Shown one piece after another: positions 13,268-26,530 of a stretch of 64,000 nt of DNA (its first letter is position 1; each line of letters starts with the position of its first letter). Both the position numbers and the translations under genes were made by a program. Under the pieces are notes generated by a model that was not told the origin of the DNA, did not search any database, and was given only the letters and a program-made list of their open reading frames with translations. The DNA is from Brassica napus. Taxonomy: Eukaryota > Streptophyta > Magnoliopsida > Brassicales > Brassicaceae. Where the stretch lies: NCBI RefSeq assembly GCF_020379485.1, contig NC_063437.1, positions 2,790,001 through 2,854,000 of the forward strand, given 5' to 3'.

Positions 13268-16200
13268 TTTCATTTTTAAGAGTATAAAATGAGGAAATAA
13301 GAGAAGATTTAGTTTAAAGCAAGAAAATATGTTAAGTTTTTTTAGCTTTTAATTGCAGTAAAAATATATTTCGAATTATGTTGTCTAGAACTCTAGATTA
13401 CATAGGCGGCAAAAATATATGAGTGTCCAACTTCGCAATTGACTTTAAATACTATAAGTCTATAAGACATCATGTTTATTTTGTAGAGGTTTGCGTAGTT
13501 TGGTAAGATTGAATATTCACAATGACAAAACAAAAAGAAGAAGAGATCGTTTTCTTAAAAATATAATACTGGGCTTGAATATCAAAATAAAAGAGTTGTA
13601 AAATGGTGAGGATGTTCCACATACGAAGAAATCCAAAAAGTGTGATAATAAGTGTAAAAGAACCTTAACTCGATTCTACTTGGTTGAATCTAACTCGATC
13701 TCTCTTCTATTGTTTTCTCTCGCTCTGTAAGATCATCTCTCGTTTGTTTTAGGTTTGCGATTCCATCGACATACGAGAATGAAAAATCCTAGAAAAAAAA
13801 AATAACACAAGAAATTTTTTAGAATTCCCTGCCAATCGACGAAGTACGTCTTCTTCAGGATCGGTGCCTAGAATTCACTATCACCAGTGGTTCGTTACAG
13901 AAGCTCGAACAACGCACAACAATGGCGCTATCGCTTTCTACACAAAGAAGAAGGTTGTTACAGGTTGTTCAAGAGATAATGATTCTCTACAACGCGCCTT
14001 CTTTTTATAGCGTAAGTCTTCACGTGATATAGACTTCTTCATTTAACTCCTGAGGCCCAACGTCTTACACGCTTTGCGTCTGTAACAGGTCTCATCTTTA
14101 GGTGGCCCAAGCCCAAAGGACTTAGTTGAGCTGAGTTCGACGCCACACTGCTCACACTAAGTGTTTTGTGCTGAAGAGTTTGGCTGACAAAATTCGATAC
14201 CAAGTTGATGAATCCTAAAATTCACTTAAAAATAGAGTTTACGGAAAAAATTCGATACCAAGTTGATGAATCCAAAAATTTACTTAGGTCGGGTGAACCT
14301 TGACCTTCGTAGGCATATGTTTCTTTCTTGGATTTTGATGATGAACTTTGTCGCATTTCAGTTGAGATTTGGAACTAGGTTTGGAGTTGAATGAAACCGG
14401 GGTCCAACACAAGTGGTGATAAATATGACAAATCAATTTATTGAACTACTATATGTTTTCCAGCGCCGTGCACAGATATAATAACTTTTAAAAAATTGTA
14501 TTACATTAATTTTTACTATATTAATTTTATTCAATTTTTTAAAAATACAAAGTAATCATTTATAGTTAAGATTCTATTTAGTTTATGAAAATTTTAATCT
14601 ACGCTGGCATTTTTTTTCTGAAGTAAATAAAATTTATTTCGTTTTTCTGAAATATCTGAAATAATTATCTTATACATCTTTTTTATTGATGTATTATAAT
14701 GATGAATATTTATATAGTGATTATTGACTTAAACAATCAATTGGTAAATAATATATATGATATCATTTAAGATGAATGATAAAATTATTTTAAAGCAATA
14801 GTATATATTTTAAAACTATTTTTTGTAATAGTAGATAAAAATTTGTAGATATAAAACATAATTAGTTTGCACAGAAATTTTATTTACAGAATAAAAATAT
14901 TATAAAAACTATTTACATATGCTTATCTATATTTTATTATTTTACATCTTAAAATGAATTATAATACCATGTATATATTATATTTAATAAAATCATAAAC
15001 CTGAGCGGTATACAAAATTATTTATTCATAAAACTTAAATATAATAGAGAAATACATTTGTACCATTTACAATTCTAATTTGAAACAATAAAAATATATA
15101 AAATTCTAATAAACAAATTACATTTAAAAAAAAATATTATTCATTTGTTCGTTTTGCAAGTTTATAATAAATTTTATCTAATATTTAAATTATTTCTTAT
15201 GTTTATACCTATGGTATTGCCTATAAATTTATTACCTTATATTTTCATTTCTATAACTAAATTATGTCTTAATTAATTTTATGTCTTTTCATAATTTTAA
15301 AAGATTCATGTCATTTTTTTTTTGTTAGCCATGTCATCATTTTTTTAAGTGATTGTAATGGTGAAACATGTACAAATCACTTGGTAAATAATTACTATGA
15401 GACATGATATTGAGTCTAACCGAGTGGACATAATTATTATGATCAGTAAATTATTTTCTCTCCTTCCGAATAGCATACAAACATATATCCAACACGTTTT
15501 AGTAATTAGAAAAAAAAATTGTTTGAATAATCAAGGAGATTTTATCCCAACCAAAAAAATATAGAAATGTCGAAAGAAAAAAAAAGAACTGGCTTAAAAC
15601 ATGAAATTATATATTTTGGCTATGTGATTGCAGTAAAAGAAAATTATTTCAAAAATTATGTATTTATATTACATAGGATGCAAAAGTATGAATGCCCAAC
15701 TCACAATAAATAAAAATTATGCAAAATATAAAATACATTTTAAAATAAAAAGATAATATATATATATATATATAGTGTGTTGTTATCCAAAAATATACTT
15801 GAAAACATATAACTAAATATTAATAAAGTAAAATTAATAATTTTATATGATTGAAAAGAACATATTGAGTGTTTTTTAAGATTTATTTACAAAGTGTTTA
15901 AAAAAAATTATAATAGATAGAAAATTTCAAATGGAAACATAAATAATAACTTATTATGGTAGCTTTTTAATTAGTAATGCATATCTATAAGTAACTATAA
16001 AATTTTTATGCCTGCATGCGCGGACGAAATATCTAGTATGTAATTTATATCATGAATGTCCAACTTCACAGTTTCTTGAATATGCAATATATATTTTCTT
16101 TTGATATCACAAAAAAACTATTGTGTATTTATGAATTTGGATACCTAATGTAAATAGTTCTGTTTGCTTCTCTCTAAATTACAATTAATCTTTTCCATTG

Positions 16201-16699
16201 TTATTTTGCTAAATCAAAGGAGATAGTGAGAATATGATATGGGGGGTGTGGAGGAAGGTGAGCGAAATGGATACATAGTAATATGAAAATGTACATTCAA
16301 TTTTCATTTTAATGAAGAAAAAGAAGAGATATAATTTTGTTTTTAAAAAAGAAGAACACTTTTTTTTTTTGCTGATATAATGTTAAATTAGAAAAAAAAG
16401 TAGTGGATGACCCTTTTTCTCGGAAAAAATGTGAAAACTTCGGTAACCATGCGCGGTGTTTATCTTAGTTAACAGCAAATTCAAATTCGGATCTCTTAGA
16501 GATTTACAGAATGCCTTATACCATCTTGACCACTGACGTGTGGTTAATGTTAAATTAGAAAGATGCTCTTCGGGCCTAAAGCTGCATTTGTGCAGAGAAC
16601 GAGACTTGAACATATGCTCTCTTTTTTTTTGGAAAAGACTTGAACATATGCTTCTCTTTTTTCTTTTTTTTTTATCAACAACATATGCTTCTCTTTTCC
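13268..16699. other. Gene-free, repeat-derived intergenic region
   Basis: 13.7-14.4 kb is less AT-rich and looks like a decayed retroelement terminus: GC-richer text with gcccaacgtcttacacgc and a degenerate ttggtatc-like site on the minus strand. A short tandem repeat (attcgataccaagttgatga at about 14194 and 14254) lies in it. Around 15990-16036 a GC-rich patch followed by CTAG resembles another Helitron 3' end, but no matching 5' end was found. A (TA)n run lies at about 15758-15773. No gene was seen. Confidence 0.4.
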
Positions 16700-16974
16700 T
16701 TTTATTTATGAGAATTCGGCCAAAAAAAACACAAACTTTTCACGAATTGCCAAAGAAAACCTGTACTCAAGCCTGGCCAAAAAAATCATTTACTTTTGTT
16801 GACTTTTTTAGTTTATTAATAAACTTAGGATTGACTTGTCAATTTAGCACGCCGTGAACTCTCAGTTAACACAGTGTTAACTAGACGTTAAATGTTGACG
16901 TTAAGTGAAACGACGTCGTTTCATCTCATTTGAAAACGACGTCGTTTTACAGGATTTGAAATTAAAATTAAGTA

Positions 16975-17043
16975 GACCCCTGGATTCGAACCCAGGTTGG
17001 TTGGTCAAATGGCAAGGTCTTTTACCACTGGGCTACTCACACT
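16975..17043 (-). repeat. tRNA-like module in left arm of fold-back element
   Basis: On the minus strand an A-box-like tagcccagtggtaaaag is followed about 35 bases later by a B box ggttcgaatcc set in a paired cctgg/ccagg stem. This resembles a tRNA gene lacking a convincing acceptor stem, and it recurs inverted in the other arm. More likely a SINE or tRNA head than a functional tRNA. Confidence 0.6.
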
Positions 17044-17962
17044 TTCAATGTACTTACTAACATGTTTACTTTTATTTGGTACATATTAAATGTAAAAAAT
17101 TCTCTAAAAACTTAATAAGATCTTTAAAATTCCAAAAAAATTAAAAAAATAAAGAAGATTTTTATAAAATTAATTTAGAAATTAAAATTAAAAATAAAAT
17201 TTTATTTTTCTTTTTAAAAAATAAAAACTCTTCCAAAATTTTCTAAAAACTTAAAAAGATCTTTAAAATTTTATTGAAATTAAAAAATAAAAACTTTATC
17301 TTTAATTTTGAAATTAAAATTGAAATTAAAAAATCAAAAAATTTCCAAATTTTTCATTTTAAAAAAAAAATCCAATTTTTTAAAAAATTATAATAAAATG
17401 CAAAAAATTAAAGTTACAATTATCAACTTTTTATGTGTGTATAATTAATTTCAACTTTTAGCAAATGTATTAAAAAAAAATTGAAAAGTTTGGTAGATTT
17501 TTTATTTTTTGAAAAGAAAAAATAAAATTTTATTTTCTATTTTAATTTCAAAATAAATTTTATAAAAAATTTCTTTATTTTTTCAATTTTTTGGAATTTT
17601 AAAGATCTTTTTAAGTTTTTAGAAAATTTTGGAAGAGTTTTTATTTTTTAAAAAGAAAAAGAAAATTTTATTTTTAATTTTAATTTCTAAATTAATTTTA
17701 TAAAAATCTTCTTTATTTTTTTAATTGTTTTGGAATTTTAAAGAGCTTTTTAAGTTTTTAGAAAATTTTGGAAGAGTTTTTTTTTTTAAAAAAGAAAAAG
17801 AAAATTTTATTTTTAATTTTAATTTCTAAATTAATTTTATAAAAATCTTCTTTATTTTTTAATTTTTTGGAATTTTAAAGATCTTATTAAGTTTTTAGAG
17901 AATTTTTTATATTTAACATGTATCAAATAAAAATAAACATGTTAGTAAGTACATTGAAAGTG

Positions 17963-18030
17963 CCAGTAGCCCAGTGGTAAAATACTTTGTCATTTGACCA
18001 ACCAACCCGGGTTCGAATCTAGGGGTTCAC
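17963..18030 (+). repeat. tRNA-like module in right arm of fold-back element
   Basis: Mirror copy of the left-arm module, with agtagcccagtggtaaaat and gggttcgaatct. It differs at several bases (the B box ends tct rather than tcc), so the arms have diverged since the palindrome formed. Confidence 0.6.
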
Positions 18031-18300
18031 ATATTTTTAATTTCAAATCATGTAAAACGACGTCGTTTCATCTCATTTTCAAACGACGTCGTTTTACTTA
18101 ACGCCAACAATAAACGACGTTAAATATTTCTGTTAAATTTGTTGACGGCGTGCTAAATTGGCAAGTCAGCGAAAACATTGTTAATTAATTCTAAAGTCAA
18201 TGAAAGTTTGGTGTTTTTTTGGTCAGCCCAAAAGTTCATGTTTTTTTTGGCAATTCGTGCAAAGTTCAGGTTTTTTTTGGCCGAATTCTCTTTTATTTAT

Positions 18301-19198
18301 CTTATTTTTTACGCAGTTGCTATTTTTGTACTTCAATTATCTGGTATATTTCCTAAATATGTAGCCCATGTTCTGTCTCACGTTTGCATATATTGAAATG
18401 AGTGTACGTTTTCTTTATTTCTTTAACTCTAGTGGCAATGGATGGGATTATGGGAAAGAGAGTGGTATGATTTTGGGAAAGAAACACTTTACTTGAGGGT
18501 TGGTTATTGCAAAAGCAGATCCAAAAGGCTCAGATTCCACAATCTCTTGGAGATTGCCACTCATTATGCTACCACTCATTCTCAAATAAGCATACTTTAA
18601 TTAATCAAAAGAAAAAAGATCTAATTTTACATATATAATAATGTGATTATTTAAAAATTTCATATATATCTAACTAAATATATATAGTTTTAATATTTTT
18701 ATTTAAATTTAGTTATTTAATTAAAATTAAAACAGAAAAGCTAAAAGCATCTACATTGGATAGATACTCTAATATGATAATAATATAATTTAAATTACAA
18801 TTAAATTTAAAGTAAAATAAATAAATGGAAAAATGATAAGTTGCACATGAGTCTCACAATTTTTTTATTCACTCATTTGAAAGACTTCTCTCTCATCTCT
18901 CATCTCTCTTCATTTTTCTATGTTTTATTTAATTTTTTTTAATTTAATTATAAGAAACTCTTAAGGCAACCCCAACGGGGTATTTAACACATGTTCCAAA
19001 TATTAAAAAAATACAAAAATTTGGAAACAGTGGAAACAAAGAAACTTCTGAACCTCAAAAAAAATAATTAGGACACTCTTCTTACATGTGTTACTTATTG
19101 ATTGGTCTGTACTGATTTTGTAGTTTAAAATTTAATTTCTATCTAATTTATATACAACTTATGAATTAACATACCCTTGGAAAGACACTCACCGATAA
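18301..19198. other. AT-rich intergenic DNA
   Basis: No gene. Short gcatctacattgg- and ccccaacgggg-like pieces near 18750 and 18970 resemble termini of plant MITEs, but no paired ends could be established. Confidence 0.35.
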
Positions 19199-20878
19199 TC
19201 TATTATACTAAAAGGGAAGCAGTCTTGAAAAATCTACTTATCCAAGGTTGTTTGGACTATTTCCTAAGAGTTAATAATTTCATGGTCCTACTTAAATTTC
19301 TCCTAACAATATATTTTCATAAATTTTTCTGATTTTCTTTAGATATTATAAGTGTGCCATTCCTATATTTATGGTAACTACTATATTACCTTCTATAAAT
19401 CTCATCCCTTAATTATAAATTTCTCCATTTAGTTATTGATTTCCCATATACGATTTACTAACCAACATTTTTTTGATGCAATAATATATAAATTCGTGGA
19501 TCCATAGACTAATCTGTGTGACCATATATATATATATTATATAATGTTTATTTTAATTATTAAATTCATATGTATATAAAATGAATGGTATGATACATAT
19601 CACCATTAAATAATACATGCCATTTGAATTAAAATAGTCTGGTAAGTAATACATGTATTTTAAAAAATGAGTTAATGAAGTATGAAAAATAATTATCACA
19701 AAATCATGTTTTACTATAGAACCGATCAAACTTAGTAGTATATTATATTATTTTCAGTTCACAAAAAACGATATTAACATATAAGTACTGAACAAATTTG
19801 AAAAACTGCATATGAAGTTAGTTAAAAATTATCTGGGCCAACTTATTTAATTGAGTTTTTACTATAATTCATATACAACCACTAACTTTAACTATATTAT
19901 GGAAAATTAAAAAATACAAATAATTTAGAAAATATTGCTCCATATTCTCTCTTTTTTTTATAAAAAAAATAAGTTGACTTGATTTTTACTTATGAAGCAC
20001 AATTACTAAAATCCAAAATAATGATTAGTATTTTTTTTGGGCAACAAATAATGTTTAGTATAAAAGATGCTCAGATACAAGTCCACTTATGTAATTCAAT
20101 TTAAATAACAAAATAAATTTAAAAATATAATTAGGTCCAGAATTAATATTTATATTATTTGAGTTTCAAGCTTGCAGGTTTCCGCGGGTTATTCAATCAT
20201 ATATTATATACTAAACACATTGATATTGGTATAAACTCTTCACGAGGTTTGGAATACCTAAGTTAAACAAGTTTTTTCTCTTTTGAAAAGTATTAACCCC
20301 GTGCTTCAAAGCTTGATTCAAAAGATTGAATTGAGTTTTGAAAAAATATCATCCAATTTATATGGGATTTTATCGGGTCAACCAATATTGGATAGCGGGT
20401 TAATGATAGTTTTTTTTACGTTTTTACCGATTTTTATCAGATTTTTATATATAAGGTTTTAACAAAATTCAGACCAGATTTATATGAATCACCTTATTTA
20501 CTTCTGAGACTGTAGGTTTGGTTCGGGTATGAAAACACTGCTAAAACTATTAAAAATTCTACAATATATATATTATTAGATTTGCCCAAAATCTGCCAAG
20601 TAAAATTTTTGTCTCATCAACTCAACAAATATAACTCTTAAAAAATATACACAAAATGCAACGATGACGTTGTAACATAAGAATACACATATAAAATCTA
20701 AAATAAACTATTTGATAATTATATAATTTTAAACTAAAATTCTTTTACTTTTTCGATATAATAACACTTTATAACTTAATAATATACTTCAAAACATCAA
20801 AACCAAAATAATAATTCATATCAAACAATATTCTTAACCGAAAAAACCCGCGTTTTTGAAGCGCGGGTCAAAATCTAG
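19199..20878 (+). mobile_element. Non-autonomous Helitron, plus strand (1.68 kb)
   Basis: The 5' end reads TCTATTATACTAAAAGGGAA (from 19199). The 3' end has a hairpin (cccgcgtttttgaagcgcggg, arms cccgcg and cgcggg) followed after six bases by CTAG at 20875-20878. Flanking A and T fit Helitron insertion. The interior is AT-rich without a recognisable gene. Confidence 0.8.
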
Positions 20879-23730
20879 TATGCTCTTATAGACCTATGAA
20901 TGAAGATGTTCTAAGTCAATTTTGTGACAAATGGAGATGAATGAATGTCTAAGAAAATTGTTGAGTTTTTCATTTGAGGTACTCTTTTCATATATCTACA
21001 TTTTTCTTTCTTTTTTTTATTTATTTTATATTTGGTAAAAACTTTTTGTTATATTCTCGCTGTAGGTGCTCTAAGTTATTGTTGCTATTAAAAATCGCAA
21101 AATATGATAGTACCAAAAGTCTATATGAATGCTTTTTGTATCCTCTTGTAAGGTGTTAATTTAATATCACTAAAATAAATAAAATCACATTATTTATAAA
21201 AGGGTTTATGAAAATATTTGAAGTTGCCTCAAATTCAACGACTATTGCTATTTATGTCGAATCCGATTAGCAGTTTCGACAAGATGAATACAGAGAAACG
21301 GGAAAATAGTGAATTTTCTGAATATAATATTCTCTCTCTTTTCTTTTTGTAAGCTAATATTCTCTATCTCTCTCGAAATAAGTTGTATAAGTGAGTATAT
21401 AATATTCTCTATCTCTCTTAAATAATATTCTCTATCTCTCTCTCTCTCTCGAAATAAGTTGTATAAGTGAATTTTCTGAATATAGTATGAACCTATATAT
21501 GTTCTGCTGTTGATCATAGATCTGCGTGTTGGTCTTGTGTTAGTTTTGTGACTTTGTCCTATGCGACAAAAATTTCCAGAATTCCATGATACAAAAAATC
21601 TTGCATTGTTTTTTTGCTCACACAGTACACTTCTTTCTTTATTCGTCTTCTTCTTCTCCTAGCGTCTGATGATTCTTAAGAATGCACTCGACCTTTTTTT
21701 TTAGAGTCAATTTGCTGAATATACATCATAAGAGTCAAAATTAAGAAAGTACCCTAACATGCTGTAAAATAGAAATTCCTGTAGCAAAATCAACCTTAAC
21801 TGACTGTTTTGCCCTTCTTGCTTTAATACATAAGAAAGAGTTTACCTCTTCATTTTTGTTATTTTTCAACATCGCCGACAAACTTTTACTCTCACAATTT
21901 CTTTTCCCCTCCATCATTGATTTCAATAGCCTCTCGTCAAATCTGCATGAACCAATATTATATCCGAATCTTTCAACCGTTATTAACTCCGTCGGAGAAG
22001 TTACACGAAATCTTTCAACCGTCGTTATCAGTGTGTTTTGACCCCAGCCCTACATCGACCTCCTCCAATTACGATTTCAAACGAGCTATTGAACATCGAT
22101 TTCAAACGAGCTAAGGGATTTTTTTTTCCAAATTTATGAATTCCCCCAATTACGATTTTGGAAATAAACGTCAATTGATGACTAATATATTGCATGATCT
22201 TAGCGAATCGTAATCCCCAGCTCGTTGCAAGAAGAGAAACACACCATACATTTATGAAACTGAATCAGAAATACTAGTACGTTAACAAATATTGTTCAAT
22301 GCTAAACTTTACTATTAAATGTTATATTAATTATTAGTGGATAACTCATTTATTAGAGAACTATATTTATCAAGTAACAAAAGACAATGACCTATAATTC
22401 TTTAGTTAACCGATATAAAATGTTTAAGATACGCAAAATTAAATACATAAAAGTGAATATTAATTATTTTATATCAAACTAATATGTTATTTATCATGTA
22501 AAACATAAAGCTAGATGTAAATGTTTGATTGTATGTGATATAATTATTGTTAGCCGTTAAGAATATTAGAGTTACACAGATAATGATTAAGTTAGCATGT
22601 TAACCTCTTTCTTACCATCTAACAAACTATGTATAAGTTAATGATATCTATTGTTAACATTTTATCAGCCATTTTAAAAAGCGACAACCAGCTTTGTAAC
22701 AGCTAACTAATATGTATCAACTTACAATACTTTATGTGTAGTCTTTAATCAAAAAATTATCAGTTAATGTCAACATAGATTGCCACACAGATTGGGTACA
22801 ACTACTCTCAATTGAAATAAATGAGTTTTGATTCATCATTATCAATCACGTGAGGAACCACACTATCTTTGACAATACACTCATGAATTGGACGAATCTT
22901 TCTAGTATCTATGTGCCATTGAATCCCTTTAAAACCTCCATATCATGTTCGAATTCAAGCAACCCGTCGGAGCGCCAACGTAGGGGAGGTGACATGTAGT
23001 AGTGGAAGAAATATTATTTACGATCGAGAAAAAAACCAGCAGAATTGAAGAAGAAATACAAAAAGATATATGTAAAGATATAAAAAGAGATGAGATATAG
23101 CTACAAAGTTCAAAAGGACACGGAAGAGAGAGAGAAAGAAGAATGTGGGGAAGGGTAATATCGGATTATTAAAAAGTCAACAGTGCAAAAAGAGGTGTTG
23201 GGGTACTTAGTTAATATTGACTTTTTGTGTGTATACACATCCTAAATACTCCTTTTTTTTTAATAACCATAATGTGATTTAGAGGCCAGTAGAAATCTAT
23301 TTTTTTTTTTGCACTTAAGACAACGTCAATAGGTGACTAAAACCAAAAGAAATCGAACTCATGGTACAAACTCCAACCGGAATTCCCTTACCACTAGACC
23401 AAGACCCTACTCGAATCTTACATGCAACTCCTTATATTATGACCTCCACATTTTTGGTAGTCCTTCTGTAAGGTTTATCAAATTTAGCAATTCTGATCCT
23501 AAAATAACCATGAATTTTTAATTACATGATTTTATTTTTGCTACGTCACATGCATACTCTAAACTCTTTGGCATTAAGCACGTTTAACTGTAGTTTTTTT
23601 AACTGTGAGTACTGCAGTACATGCAGCCACTTTCGTCATCAGTTTTTTTTTTAAATTGTAATTGACACTTTCGTCGTCAGTTTAGCTTTTGATTCACCAA
23701 GATTCTATTTTATTTCATACGTGATGCTTG

Positions 23731-23770
<40 letters not shown>

Positions 23771-24870
23771 TGCTCTGAAAATAAAATTTGGTCTGGTCAT
23801 ATGATCGGATATGATTGGTACCATATTATTTATATTGCTATGTATTAAAGTTGTTATGCTATAATATCATATTAGCATGTGTAGTTTTGTTAAACATTTT
23901 TTTTTGTAAACTTTTTTCAATTAAATAAAATGGATACATCTTCTTAAAACCAGGTTCTGCTTCGAGTTTTAATAGCATGTGTTTCTTTCGGTGAACCTAC
24001 ATATTTAATTGATCTAATGAAAATTTCTTTCTTAACTTGTAAATCATATAAAAGCAATGCTTAAAACACAACTAATAATAAAAAATCGTAAGCTTTTTTT
24101 TAATTCATAAATAGATGCAAATGCAAACCAATTAAATTGCGTTTCACAATATACTCCAATATTTAACACTGGATCCTTTCCTTGTGTAAGATAAGTAGAT
24201 AACAAAGGGAGTTTCTTTATTTTTTTGGTCAAACAAAGGGAGTTTCTATTTTTCTTCTTTCAAATGTTTTTCTATGAAAAAAGAAAAAGGAAAAAGACAA
24301 CATTCTTTAAGAATTAAAAGAATCAGAATATAAGTTGGACCAAAGAAGTATATCATCTCCTCAAATATATAAGCACTAATGGAAGAGTCGTCTCTCAAAT
24401 AGCAATATCTATTCGACATTACTTATTTTGATCATGAAATTCAACTCACTTCCGTTTGACCTATATATTACATGCTCTATATACATCAACTGAGAATTCC
24501 ATAGATTTTTCTTTTTAATGAGCAGATAGATTATTCAATGAACACACACAAACAAAAATCCATTAATACCAATTCCTTAATTCATACATAACCCACACAT
24601 TTATATATAGCCAATAAAACCAATAATGATAAAAACATAATATCACCAGCAGCCTACCAATTAACATACTCTCACACTTTAAAGATCGTCTAAAATATCA
24701 AAACGATAAATTTATAACCATACCTTTCCGTTGATCCCCAAAATTAGCCTTGGATCATGTATATAATAGCTCCATGGTTTGATATCTCCCCAGTAATATA
24801 TAACTCCCATTACAAGGGATCCATGTACAACCCAAGCAACAAAAGAATCATCAAGACTAGAGCTGAGTAC
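20879..24870. other. Gene-free region between Helitron and OBP3
   Basis: AT-rich. It contains a polypurine/polypyrimidine patch of ctctct runs (about 21330-21450) that is tandemly duplicated with ataagttgtataagtgaat, a (TA)n run at about 23735-23762, and a weak tRNA-like/SINE-like stretch on the minus strand near 23320-23420 (tggtctagtggtaag and gagttcgat). The end nearest 24870 should hold the OBP3 3' UTR. No convincing gene. Confidence 0.45.
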
Positions 24871-26342
24871 TTAGAATGACAGATGACCTGTTGAGTTGTT
24901 GGAGGTGAAACCGGTCCAAGAACTATTAATGCTACTATTACCTCCCCATGATGTGTATTCATCATTCCCTGAGGGGTTTATGTTAATATTCCCCAAAAAG
25001 TTTCTGGATAAATTATTCACTCCGTTCCCATCCTTATCAAGATCCTGATCATTCTCTTCCGCCTTCATATTTCTAGGTTGTTCCATATCCATCAAGGGTT
25101 TAGACCTTAGCTGATTAGAATAATCACTACTCTCTTGTTGAGGATCAGCTTGGTTAACACCTTCATTGCCGTCTAGTAATGGATACAACGCATTTGAAGA
25201 TTGATCCAACCCTGAAGTGTTGCTCAAGAAAGGGAATTGCTGAGATTGTTGTAATGAAGACATTCTCCATGGATCCAACATCCCACCACTAGAACTCATC
25301 CCACTCATCTGAATACCGCTGAAATCCAATCCAATGTTGCTAGAGTTGTAACCTCCATGGCTTTGGAAAGGAGGCAATATAGGCAAGTTGGAAGTAAACC
25401 CTGGGGCTTGACCGTAGCTAAGAAACTTGCTAGGGTTTGAGTAACTTGGGTTAGAAGAAAGCGATGAACTAGTATTATTGTTATCAGCGGACACCACGAC
25501 CGTGGATTTCGATCTCCCACCACCATTGGACTTGCTTCTCTTGTTCCTCCGGAAACCTCCTCCAACAGGCACATTCCTCAGTGCACCACCACGTGTCCAA
25601 TAACGGCGACATGTCTTGCAGAAATGGCGAGGCTGAGTAAGGTTGTAGTTGTTGAAGTAACAAAACTTTGTATTGGTGGAGTCACACCTAGGGCACTTTA
25701 GAGCTGCTTCAGGCAATGGGATTTTAGCGATCCGAGCGCGTTCCACCATTGAATTCACCCTGGCTTGGCTTGAGCCAGCCTGAGAAGCCGGGGGTGATGA
25801 GAACTGTGGTAAATTGAAATTAGGGTTCTGGTAAGATGTGACACGGTCTTGCTGTTGTGTGTTACCTTGCTGCATATATTAGCATAATACTAAGTTTTTA
25901 GGAATGTGATGAAGTAAAAACGCTTTTTAAAGAAACGACTTGAGATTGAAACGTTGTTCGGAGACAAAAGAATATATACAATGAGAAAATGTGCAGATTA
26001 ATAATATCTTTTCAACAAAGCTGCAGAAAGAAGATGGATTGTTAACTCAAACTAAAGTTATAGTAACTTTTATATTTGATTTTTGTATAATCCAGTGGCT
26101 GAAAAAGAAAAAGGTAAATGATAATACAAAGAAAAAATCATCATATAATAGAATTAATTGGAACAAACAAAGACTTGCGTCTTGAAATTAATAAAAGGCC
26201 AAATAAATCATCATTATATAGTTCATAGCATATTCGAAAAGATAAGAAAAGGTTTTATCAATTAAGGAATATCTATAAGTATATACGGCGTCCACAAAGA
26301 AGAAGAAGCAAACAAGCTAGCAATTTTGTCAAAGAAAAAACT

Positions 26343-26414
<72 letters not shown>

Positions 26415-26530
26415 ATCGAACTTGGAGCAAAATATAAACGGATCAAGAAACATATACAGTATCCTAGATTCATTACCTGCTGCCAGTTGTGTGAATCGAA
26501 CTGATTAACTGGAAGAGAAGAGAAATCCAT
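24871..26530 (-). CDS. OBP3: Dof-type zinc-finger transcription factor (OBP3-like)
   Basis: Nuclear regulator that binds AAAG-core sites. Two exons on the minus strand: 26530-26477 ([11 protein letters not shown]..., 18 codons) and 25869-24871, giving about 350 residues. The junction is phase 0 with donor gtaatg and acceptor tgcag. The Dof domain begins near residue 77: CPRC, 21 residues, then [20 protein letters not shown], a complete C-X2-C-X21-C-X2-C finger. The remainder is rich in Asn, Ser, Gly and Gln, as in this family. An in-frame ATG at 25875 immediately precedes the acceptor, but the upstream exon encodes the family's usual N-terminus and is preferred. The intron contains a long compound microsatellite. 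Isolated in a repeat-rich stretch, yet intact. Confidence 0.93.
26345..26414. repeat. Compound (AT)n(GT)n microsatellite in the OBP3 intron
   Basis: About 44 bases of alternating TA followed directly by about 26 bases of TG, all within the single intron. Likely length-polymorphic. Confidence 0.97.

Larger units (their letters stand above)
16710..18290. mobile_element. Long fold-back element, Mutator-like (1.58 kb)
   Basis: The two ends are inverted repeats starting GAGAATTCGGCC and ending GGCCGAATTCTC. They are flanked by a perfect 10-bp direct repeat ttttatttat (16700-16709 and 18291-18300), within the 8-10 bp range of Mutator-like elements. The inverted arms run for hundreds of bases and include palindromes, a tRNA-like block and AT-rich DNA. 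The right-centre carries about 136-bp tandem copies (near 17588, 17724 and 17866), so the arms are unequal. There is no transposase. It could be driven by a MULE such as the one at 49-51 kb, but its ends do not visibly match that element. Confidence 0.85.

Noticed and set aside
15990..16040. A fourth Helitron 3' end (GC-rich patch followed by CTAG)
   Set aside because: The hairpin is weak and no matching 5' TC terminus was found upstream, so no element boundaries can be given.
17963..18030. Possible tRNA gene in the fold-back element
   Set aside because: It exists as an inverted pair inside a mobile element, the second copy has B-box changes, and there is no convincing acceptor stem.
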